Source of the DNA: an uncultured Ruminococcus sp.
GTDB lineage: Bacteria > Bacillota > Clostridia > Oscillospirales > Ruminococcaceae
Direction of reading: 5' to 3'
Assembly (NCBI GenBank): GCA_947177345.1
Contig: CAMWUB010000061.1
Location: forward strand, 1-7,685
DNA length: 7,685 nucleotides
Below, in pieces: positions 1 through 5,538 of the stretch. Numbering within the stretch: the first letter of the stretch is position 1; each line of letters starts with the position of its first letter. Position numbers and translations under genes: made by a program. Below the pieces are notes generated by a model. It had not been told where the DNA came from, searched no databases, and saw nothing but the letters and a program-made list of their open reading frames with translations.

Positions 1-62
1 TAAAAAAATATCAGTATCTTTATCTGTATCGGTGCTGTTCGTGTACGTTCGTATGCGTTTGT
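1..62. other. Non-coding spacer downstream of ntpB, cut by window edge
   Basis: This is the only gap longer than 15 nt in the window. On the coding (minus) strand it contains no ATG, GTG or TTG, so the next gene, expected to be subunit D, must start beyond the left edge. A run of T closes the minus strand at the edge (plus-strand A run, bases 2-8), but I find no stable GC-rich inverted repeat before it, so I do not call a terminator. The stretch is made of short imperfect tandem repeats, listed separately. Confidence 0.6.
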
Positions 63-66
63 TCAG
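14..66. repeat. Degenerate short tandem repeats (6-mer block and 10-mer block)
   Basis: On the plus strand, bases 14-31 read GTATCT, TTATCT, GTATCG: three hexamers differing by one base each from the consensus GTATCT. Bases 37-56 read GTTCGTGTAC then GTTCGTATGC, two 10-mers matching at 8 of 10 positions. A weaker third unit at 57-66 (GTTTGTTCAG) runs over the ntpB stop codon. The pattern is visible directly; no function is implied. It could be slippage-derived simple sequence. Confidence 0.5.
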
Positions 67-1427
67 TAATATTTTTCAAGATACTCTTCTTTTATCCGGC
101 GGAGTTCACTTCTCGGCAACATTCTGAGAAGTTCCCAGCCTACTGATAAAGTATCTTCAATAGTTCTGTCGTTATCGAATCCCTGTGAGACATAACGCTT
201 TTCAAACTCATCAGCGAATTTTGCATAAATCAAATCTATCGGAGTAAGTGCGGATTCGCCGAGTACTACCATTAATTCTTTAGCATCTTTTCCACGAGCA
301 TACGCCGAAAATAACTGGTTCATAGTATCGGAATGGTCTGCACGAGTTCTTCCCTCACCTATGCCCTTATCCTTAAGACGTGACAGCGACGGCAGAACGT
401 CAACCGGCGGATTAATACCCTTACGATACAGTTCACGTGATAAAATAATCTGTCCTTCGGTGATATATCCGGTCAAATCGGGTATAGGATGTGTTTTATC
501 GTCTTCCGGCATAGTCAAAATCGGTATCATTGTTATACTGCCGTCTCTGTCCGCCTGTCTGCCTGCTCTTTCGTAAATTGTGGCGAGGTCTGTATACATA
601 TACCCCGGATAGCCTCTTCTGCCTGGTACTTCCTTACGTGCCGATGCTATTTCACGGAGGGCATCTGCATAATTAGTTATATCAGTTAATATTACAAGTA
701 CGTGCATACCCTTTTCAAAAGCAAGGTATTCCGCCGTGGTGAGTGCCATTTTAGGCGTTGCGATACGTTCTATTGCCGAATCGTTGGCAAGGTTTATAAA
801 AAGTACAGTCCGGTCAATAGCTCCGGTACTCCTGAAACTGTTGATAAAATATTCCGATTCCTCGAAAGTTATGCCCATAGCTCCGAAAACTACCGCAAAC
901 GGTTCTGAAGTGCCACGTACTTTAGCTTGTCGTGCTATCTGTGAGGCAAACTGTGCATGAGGCAGACCACTCGCCGAAAATATCGGAAGTTTCTGACCTC
1001 TTACGAGAGTATTAAGACCGTCTATAGCGGAAACACCTGTCTGAATAAATTCCTGTGGGTATCGCCTTGCAACCGGATTCATAGGAACGCCGTTAACGTC
1101 CATACGCATTTCAGGAATAATTTCCGCACCGTCGTCAATGGGTCTGCCGAGACCGTCAAAAACTCTGCCGAGCATATCTTCTGAAACTCCTAATTCCATC
1201 TGATGACCCGAAAATACAACACTGCTTTCCTGAAGATTTATTCCGGCGGAATCCTCAAAAAGCTGTACAAGGACATTAGTTCCGTCTACTTCGAGTACAC
1301 GACAGCGTTTTTTTTCGCCGTTTTTCAGACGTATTTCAGCGAGTTCACCATATTTTGCACCCTCAACATCTTTAAGAAGTAACAAAGGTCCGGCGACTTC
1401 CTCAATAGTTCTGTATTCTCTTGACAT
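63..1427 (-). CDS. ntpB: V-type ATPase subunit B (non-catalytic nucleotide-binding subunit)
   Basis: Subunit B (454 aa; also atpB) alternates with subunit A in the A3B3 head of cytoplasmic V1 and completes the nucleotide sites at the A-B interfaces. An N-terminal beta-barrel (about 1-75) is followed by the RecA-like domain and a helical C-terminal domain. The P-loop position holds the degenerate B-type sequence SASGLPHA (151-158), with no GKT, so B is not the catalytic subunit. The neighbouring GQKLPIF and ASQIARQA are typical of B. R350, in LPSLSR, falls at the residue number I recall for the E. hirae arginine finger reaching into the A site. The stop is TGA and length is normal (E. hirae B is about 458 aa). 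The ATG shares one base with the ntpA stop (TAATG), so translation is probably coupled. A G-rich SD lies 7 nt upstream inside the ntpA end. No disruption is seen. Confidence 0.98.
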   Translation of the reverse strand: MSREYRTIEEVAGPLLLLKDVEGAKYGELAEIRLKNGEKKRCRVLEVDGTNVLVQLFEDSAGINLQESSVVFSGHQMELGVSEDMLGRVFDGLGRPIDDGAEIIPEMRMDVNGVPMNPVARRYPQEFIQTGVSAIDGLNTLVRGQKLPIFSASGLPHAQFASQIARQAKVRGTSEPFAVVFGAMGITFEESEYFINSFRSTGAIDRTVLFINLANDSAIERIATPKMALTTAEYLAFEKGMHVLVILTDITNYADALREIASARKEVPGRRGYPGYMYTDLATIYERAGRQADRDGSITMIPILTMPEDDKTHPIPDLTGYITEGQIILSRELYRKGINPPVDVLPSLSRLKDKGIGEGRTRADHSDTMNQLFSAYARGKDAKELMVVLGESALTPIDLIYAKFADEFEKRYVSQGFDNDRTIEDTLSVGWELLRMLPRSELRRIKEEYLEKYY

Positions 1428-1442
1428 TAATTATCCCCCCTG
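1426..1442 (-). promoter_or_regulatory. RBS of ntpB embedded in the end of ntpA
   Basis: On the coding strand this reads CAGGGGGGATAATTAAT. The AGGGGG core is 7 nt before the ntpB ATG, and the same bases encode the last residues of subunit A (R-G-D-N-stop). A 17-nt stretch with one mismatch sits at the ntpI/ntpK junction. Confidence 0.75.
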
Positions 1443-3196
1443 CTCATAAGCCGATTTATTTCTGAAGATATTTCAACTGAAATCTTTTCAAATTCTCCGG
1501 AAGTCTTTTCTTCCGGTATATACTTGAAACGTCCTATTTTTTCACGTACCGGCAAGACTGATATTTCTTCAACGTCCGCACCCTTTCCGACAGCCTCAAC
1601 CGCCTTATCATTGAACATAAGAATCAGTTTCATCATATATAACTGCTTTGTGAGGCTCGTATACGTATCTACCTCGTGAAACGCAAGCTGATGTAAAAAA
1701 TCCTCACGTATGGAACGGGCTGTTTCCATTTTCATACGGTCAGTTGCGGAAAGTGCGTCCATACCAATCAGCTTTACTATTTCTTTCAACTCGTCCTCAT
1801 CGTGAAGTATTTCCATAAATCTCGCACGCAGTTTAATCCAGTCGGCAGAGACGTTATTATTATACCAGTCTGCCAGCGAATCGACGTACAATGAATAACT
1901 CGTAAGCCAGTTTATCGCCGGAAAATGTCTCTGATATGCAAGGTTTGAATCAAGCCCCCAGAATACTTTTACAATTCTTAAAGTCGCCTGTGAGACAGGT
2001 TCAGAAATATCACCACCAGGGGGCGAAACAGCTCCGATTACTGATAATGTACCCTCTCTGCCGTCCGTCCCGTTTGAAATAACACGCCCTGCACGTTCAT
2101 AGAACTGTGCAAGCCTGCTCCCTAAATATGCCGGATAACCCTCGTCACCGGGCATTTCCTCAAGCCGTCCGGACATCTCACGGAGTGCTTCAGCCCACCG
2201 TGATGTAGAATCCGCCATTAATGCCACAGAATAGCCCATATCCCTGTAATATTCAGCTATAGTAATTCCGGTATACACAGAAGCCTCACGTGCGGCAACC
2301 GGCATATCTGAAGTATTTGCTATTAAAACAGTTCTTTCCATAAGGGATTTATTTGTGCGTGGGTCAATTAATTCCGGAAACTCATTCAGAACGTCGGTCA
2401 TTTCGTTACCACGCTCACCGCAACCGATATACACAATTATATCTGCTGATGCCCATTTTGCAAGCTGATGTTGTGTAACGGTCTTACCACTTCCGAAAGG
2501 TCCGGGGATAGATGCCACACCACCTTTGGCAATCGGGAAAAGACAGTCAACAACTCGCTGACCGGTCACAAGTGGCATATCCGGTGATAATTTTTTCTTA
2601 TAGGGTCTGCCACGACGTACCGCCCATTTCTGAAACAGTTTCAGATTATATTCACCCTTGCCGGTATCGAGAACACATATAACGTCGTCAACATGGAAAT
2701 CACCGGAAGTTATTTTCTTTACCGTTCCTGAAATGCCATTAGGAACGAGTATTTTATGAAGTACTATATCAGTTTCCGGAACTGTACCGATAATATCACC
2801 GCCGATAACGGTATCACCGGTTTTTACAGTGGGAGTGAATTTCCATAATTTATCACGTTTCAGTGACGGCACATCTACACCACGTTTAAGAGAATTACCA
2901 CAAATTTTCCGTATATCGTCAAGAGGACGCTGAATACCGTCGAAAATACTTCCGATAAGTCCCGGACCTAATTCAACACTCATGGGTTCGCCGGTTGATA
3001 CGACAGGTTCACCTGTACCAAGTCCGGCGGTTTCCTCGTAAACCTGTACGGAAGCCCTGTCGCCGTGCATTTCAATAATCTCGCCGATAAGTTTCTGATT
3101 ACTTACACGTACAACATCGAACATATTAGCATCACGCATACCCTCCGCAATGACAAGAGGACCTGAAATTTTAACTATTTTTCCAGTACTGTTCAT
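1427..3196 (-). CDS. ntpA: V-type ATPase catalytic subunit A
   Basis: Subunit A (589 aa; also atpA) hydrolyses ATP, or makes it in reverse, in the cytoplasmic V1 head. Visible parts are an N-terminal beta-barrel (about 1-75), the bulge or non-homologous insertion specific to V/A-type A subunits (about 110-185, including TPTVKTGDTV), the RecA-like core and a helical C-terminal domain. The P-loop is GPFGSGKT at 232-239 with K238. The catalytic glutamate is E261 in GCGERGNEM, followed by R262. The Walker B strand SVALMADSTSRW has D329. These numbers agree with those I recall for E. hirae A, and length is full. Ser236 stands where the yeast A subunit has the P-loop cysteine used in redox inhibition, so that control is not expected here. 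The ATG has SD GAGG 7 nt upstream, which overlaps the TGA of the preceding gene 9 nt away. Confidence 0.99.
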   Translation of the reverse strand: MNSTGKIVKISGPLVIAEGMRDANMFDVVRVSNQKLIGEIIEMHGDRASVQVYEETAGLGTGEPVVSTGEPMSVELGPGLIGSIFDGIQRPLDDIRKICGNSLKRGVDVPSLKRDKLWKFTPTVKTGDTVIGGDIIGTVPETDIVLHKILVPNGISGTVKKITSGDFHVDDVICVLDTGKGEYNLKLFQKWAVRRGRPYKKKLSPDMPLVTGQRVVDCLFPIAKGGVASIPGPFGSGKTVTQHQLAKWASADIIVYIGCGERGNEMTDVLNEFPELIDPRTNKSLMERTVLIANTSDMPVAAREASVYTGITIAEYYRDMGYSVALMADSTSRWAEALREMSGRLEEMPGDEGYPAYLGSRLAQFYERAGRVISNGTDGREGTLSVIGAVSPPGGDISEPVSQATLRIVKVFWGLDSNLAYQRHFPAINWLTSYSLYVDSLADWYNNNVSADWIKLRARFMEILHDEDELKEIVKLIGMDALSATDRMKMETARSIREDFLHQLAFHEVDTYTSLTKQLYMMKLILMFNDKAVEAVGKGADVEEISVLPVREKIGRFKYIPEEKTSGEFEKISVEISSEINRLMSRGDN

Positions 3197-3205
3197 TAAA
3201 TCGCC

Positions 3206-3520
3206 TCAATTCTTAAGAATATCAGAGCCGACAGCTTTTTCCACAGCCTCGTGAAGAGCTTTCATACCGTTGCCGGTATTGCCACGTACTGCCGGAATAA
3301 GCACTATTGACGGCAACTGACTATTTTTATATTTATCTATCGTATCGCTCACTGTGACCGCTACCGGTTCAGTGACGTATATTACTGCGAAATCGTTTTC
3401 CGCAAGCCGTCTGATTAAACTTCCGACTTTCTGTGATTCCGTTTCACAAAACACGGAAAGTCCTAACGATGCAAAACCTGATACGCTGGCACTGTCGCCG
3501 ATTACTGCTATTTTATACAT
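3206..3520 (-). CDS. ntpG: V-type ATPase central-stalk subunit (eukaryotic F type)
   Basis: This 104-aa protein is the small Rossmann-like central-stalk subunit that binds subunit D in the rotor shaft. It is called F (atpF) in archaeal and eukaryotic naming and NtpG in E. hirae. The N-terminal strand MYKIAVIGDS, then GFASLGLSVF (15-24), FAVIYVTEP in the middle, LPSIVLIPAVRG (about 69-80) and the ending KAVGSDIL are the family pattern. The frame is open upstream to an ATG at 3571, but that would add 17 residues with no family counterpart inside ntpC. The ATG at 3520 puts MYKIAVIG at the N-terminus and has AGGAAA at 3525-3530, so I chose it. The start overlaps the end of ntpC by 8 nt, and the stop is 9 nt before ntpA. 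Confidence 0.93.
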   Translation of the reverse strand: MYKIAVIGDSASVSGFASLGLSVFCETESQKVGSLIRRLAENDFAVIYVTEPVAVTVSDTIDKYKNSQLPSIVLIPAVRGNTGNGMKALHEAVEKAVGSDILKN

Positions 3521-4439
3521 ATAATTTCCTGAGCCTTTCCGTAATAGTAACCTTATCCGCACCGCATTCACGACATACTGATATTATCCGGATATTTTTT
3601 ATTTCCGCTTCCTTTGCGATATAGTAGGATATAAGCGGTTCTATTCCGAAAGCCTGAAGCCGTGAAGTTTCGGCGAGTTCTATTAACATATCGTCGCAAC
3701 GTTTTTCAAATTCAGCCGGATTTTCTTTAAGAAGTCCGGAGAGTTCCGCATAAATCGTATTTCCTAAAAATGACAATAAATTTTCAGTACCTCCGAGTGT
3801 TGCTCTTATAATTGATTCCTTGTCAAGTTCCGGACTTCCGCATATCGAGATTTCTAAAAAATCCCTGTTTTTATTCATTTTACTGCAACGGTAAGCGGTT
3901 TTAATATCGGCACATACTGTTATCAGATTAACATATTTCCGCATGAAATCATTTCCGGATTTTTCCGCCGATTCCTGCATAGCTTTCATGCAAGCCGTAT
4001 CAATAAGAGAATCCATAAGCTGACCGTCAAGAGTAGTAGTTATCAGTTCGTAAGCCTGTGTGGCTGTCTCACGTATATAATCCGGCAGAACGTCCATATC
4101 TTTAGTACGGAATGCCTCTTTTAACGTATCGTTTTTTATATTCGACGGCTGGATAATATATGAATCCGGTTCACGTCCGGAAACCATTGCTTTTAAAACC
4201 GCCTTTAAATTATGAAAATCGTTTCTGTAAAGAATAATTTCAAGTTCTTTGCTGTCGGGGGCGAAAGTCCGGAGCATTTCCCATACTTCCGGAAGAGTTC
4301 CGGCATTTTTCGAGTTAATAAGCGTTTCAGATTCCTTACGGTCACGGGCGTTAATAAGCCTTTCCAAATCGCTTTGTGTGAAAAGTGAATTTTCCATAGT
4401 CCTTACTACCGCCACCGCACTTGCGTATTGCGTACCCAT
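3513..4439 (-). CDS. ntpC: V-type ATPase subunit C (central-stalk socket, eukaryotic d type)
   Basis: Subunit C (308 aa from the ATG used here; related to eukaryotic subunit d) is the funnel-shaped, nearly all-helical adaptor that seats the D/NtpG shaft on the membrane K ring. The N-terminus GTQYASAVAVVRTMENSLFT matches the family opening (Y.YA.ARVR..E..L). Later landmarks are the segment FHNLKAVLKA, where an acidic-aromatic N-LK pattern is typical, and a C-terminal EPLISYYIAKEAEIKNIRII, characteristic of the family. It is slightly shorter than E. hirae NtpC (about 329 aa). In-frame TTG (4454) and GTG (4451) lie upstream but inside the end of ntpE. The ATG at 4439 is 4 nt after the ntpE stop and is preceded by GGTGG, so I prefer it. 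The 3' end overlaps ntpG by 8 nt. Helical adaptors evolve fast, so the call rests on pattern plus operon position. Confidence 0.92.
   Translation of the reverse strand: MGTQYASAVAVVRTMENSLFTQSDLERLINARDRKESETLINSKNAGTLPEVWEMLRTFAPDSKELEIILYRNDFHNLKAVLKAMVSGREPDSYIIQPSNIKNDTLKEAFRTKDMDVLPDYIRETATQAYELITTTLDGQLMDSLIDTACMKAMQESAEKSGNDFMRKYVNLITVCADIKTAYRCSKMNKNRDFLEISICGSPELDKESIIRATLGGTENLLSFLGNTIYAELSGLLKENPAEFEKRCDDMLIELAETSRLQAFGIEPLISYYIAKEAEIKNIRIISVCRECGADKVTITERLRKLYV
3525..3530 (-). promoter_or_regulatory. RBS deciding the ntpG start
   Basis: On the coding strand AGGAAA lies 4 nt before the ATG at 3520, with the AGG 7 nt away. It is made from Arg and Lys codons near the end of ntpC. 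It supports the short 104-aa product over the 121-aa reading of the same frame. Confidence 0.6.
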
Positions 4440-4443
4440 AATA

Positions 4444-4452
4444 TCACCCACC
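4444..4452 (-). promoter_or_regulatory. RBS of ntpC overlapping the ntpE stop
   Basis: The coding-strand GGTGGGTGA forms the last two Gly codons and TGA of ntpE and ends 4 nt before the ATG at 4439. It overlaps the alternative TTG and GTG starts, so it cannot serve them, which favours the ATG. Confidence 0.55.
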
Positions 4453-5031
4453 AAAAAGAATACCAGCGAGAATATCTCTGATTCTGTCCTTTTCAGATTC
4501 GATTATTTCCCTGAAATTACAGTTTTCAGAAATAAGTCCGTATTTCAGTATGAAACCGTTATCAATATCCGCCGGAATATCAGATATTTTAACTTTATTA
4601 CCGGAAATTTCAGAAATTTTTCCATGAAAATTTTCCGGAAGTCTTGCGAGGTCTTTTTTACTGAAAAACATTTCACCTGCTCCGGTATGGAGTCTCTTTC
4701 CGGCAAGTCTAAGAATCATATCGAAGTATTCGCCGTCCGGAAGATTTTCCAGACGGTTTATTATATTTTCTATCGCCGTATTGATAATTTCAACTTTACA
4801 TTCAAGCAGTTTCCGACGGTTTCCGGCATCGACGGAGTTGCACGCATTCCGGAAAGACGTTTCAGCTTTCGCAAGGGATTTTTTCATATATTCGTTGTAT
4901 GCCGTTTCGGCTTTCTGGTCGCCGTCCTCCTCGATAGCTAAGGCTTTTTCCTCGGCGGTACGGATAATATTATTTTCGTTCTGTCTGCCCCGACTGTCGA
5001 TAATATTAATAATGCTGTCAATTCCTGACAT
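4444..5031 (-). CDS. ntpE: V-type ATPase peripheral-stalk subunit E
   Basis: Subunit E (195 aa) pairs with the small coiled-coil subunit to form the peripheral stalks that hold the V1 head still against subunit I. Residues about 1-95 form a long charged helix rich in Glu, Lys, Ala and Asn (NENNIIRTAEEKALAIEED), as expected for the coiled coil. The rest is the globular alpha/beta head, ending in DIDNGFILKYGLISENCNFREI followed by a short helix ending ILFGG, the conserved close of the E family. Length is typical. The start ATG has one of the best SD sites in the window, GAGGAGGTG at 5037-5045, which overlaps the ntpK stop. The stop is 4 nt before ntpC. Two or three copies of E are needed per enzyme, which fits a strong RBS. 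Confidence 0.95.
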   Translation of the reverse strand: MSGIDSIINIIDSRGRQNENNIIRTAEEKALAIEEDGDQKAETAYNEYMKKSLAKAETSFRNACNSVDAGNRRKLLECKVEIINTAIENIINRLENLPDGEYFDMILRLAGKRLHTGAGEMFFSKKDLARLPENFHGKISEISGNKVKISDIPADIDNGFILKYGLISENCNFREIIESEKDRIRDILAGILFGG

Positions 5032-5036
5032 TTCCG

Positions 5037-5045
5037 CACCTCCTC
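5037..5045 (-). promoter_or_regulatory. Strong RBS of ntpE overlapping the ntpK stop
   Basis: The coding-strand GAGGAGGTG is nearly a full match to the 16S anti-SD sequence. It is 5 nt before the ntpE ATG and begins within the TGA of ntpK, so ribosomes ending ntpK are placed to restart. Confidence 0.85.
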
Positions 5046-5520
5046 AGATTGCGATATTGTAAATCAGAAGTATCGAGACAAGCAAGGCGAGAATCGCATA
5101 AGTTTCGACCATCGCCGCCATTATGATTGCTTTTCCGTTGTGTTCGGGCTTACGGGCGGTGATTCCTACACCGGCAGCGGCGGAACGCCCCTGAGCGATA
5201 CCTGAAAACAGACCTACTATCGCTATCGGTAACGACGCTCCTAAAAACATAAGCCCCTGTGCTGTTGAAAGTTCCACGGCATTACCGCCGATAACTCCTA
5301 TCCGACTTAACATTAAAATTGCCGTAAGAAGTCCGTAAAGACCCTGTGTACCTGGTAAGAGCTGTAAAACAAGTACCTTACTGAATTTATCGGGGTCAAC
5401 GGAAACTACTCCGGCAGCCGCCTCGCCGACCAGTCCTACACCTTTTGCTGAACCGATTCCGGCAAGAAGTGCTGAAATTGATGCTCCTAAAATTGCCAGT
5501 GCTAAACCCATACTGTTCAT
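5044..5520 (-). CDS. ntpK: V-type ATPase proteolipid subunit K (c subunit), predicted Na+-binding
   Basis: Subunit K (158 aa) forms the membrane rotor ring that carries the coupling ion. It is a fused double hairpin with four membrane helices (about 5-26, 46-72, 88-112, 130-156). Hairpin 1 has GIGSAKGVGLVGEAAAG and LQLLPGTQGLYG; hairpin 2 has SLPIAIVGLFSGIAQG, KPEHNGKAIIMAAMVETYAIL. Only one membrane carboxylate is present per double hairpin, E139, as in V-type rings. Residues L55, T58, Q59, Q110 and E139 correspond to the Na+ ligands of E. hirae NtpK (L61, T64, Q65, Q110, E139), so Na+ coupling is inferred. Length matches E. hirae (156 aa). The ATG lies 2 nt after ntpI with GGGAGG 10 nt upstream. 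A second in-frame ATG three codons on is too far from the SD. Many copies per enzyme are needed. Confidence 0.98.
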   Translation of the reverse strand: MNSMGLALAILGASISALLAGIGSAKGVGLVGEAAAGVVSVDPDKFSKVLVLQLLPGTQGLYGLLTAILMLSRIGVIGGNAVELSTAQGLMFLGASLPIAIVGLFSGIAQGRSAAAGVGITARKPEHNGKAIIMAAMVETYAILALLVSILLIYNIAI

Positions 5521-5521
5521 A

Positions 5522-5538
5522 ATTAATTATCCTCCCTG
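5522..5538 (-). promoter_or_regulatory. RBS of ntpK embedded in the end of ntpI
   Basis: The coding-strand CAGGGAGGATAATTAAT gives a GGGAGG SD before the ntpK ATG and encodes the last residues of subunit I (R-E-D-N-stop). It matches the ntpA/ntpB junction at 16 of 17 bases. Confidence 0.8.

Noticed and set aside
1..36. A possible rho-independent terminator at the left edge (T run on the minus strand)
   Set aside because: No GC-rich inverted repeat precedes the T run; the only pairing I found is a few bases (CAG/CTG), and subunit D is expected further on.
1..62. An open minus-strand frame after ntpB encoding a Thr/Asp repeat (TDTDKDTD)
   Set aside because: The frame has no usable start codon, is preceded by a stop inside the ntpB end, and the peptide does not resemble subunit D; it reflects the tandem DNA repeat.
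361..1184. Several 66-75 codon plus-strand frames opposite ntpB
   Set aside because: All are antisense to a conserved gene, overlap each other and show no family pattern.
3521..3571. A 17-residue N-terminal extension of ntpG starting at ATG 3571
   Set aside because: The extension lies deep inside ntpC, has no family counterpart, and the downstream ATG at 3520 has its own SD and the conserved MYKIAVIG start.
4249..4941. A 230-codon open frame on the plus strand across ntpC and ntpE
   Set aside because: It is fully antisense to two well-supported genes, spans their junction, has no recognisable domain, and its Phe/Arg/Ser-rich composition is what the reverse complement of Glu/Lys-rich coding gives.
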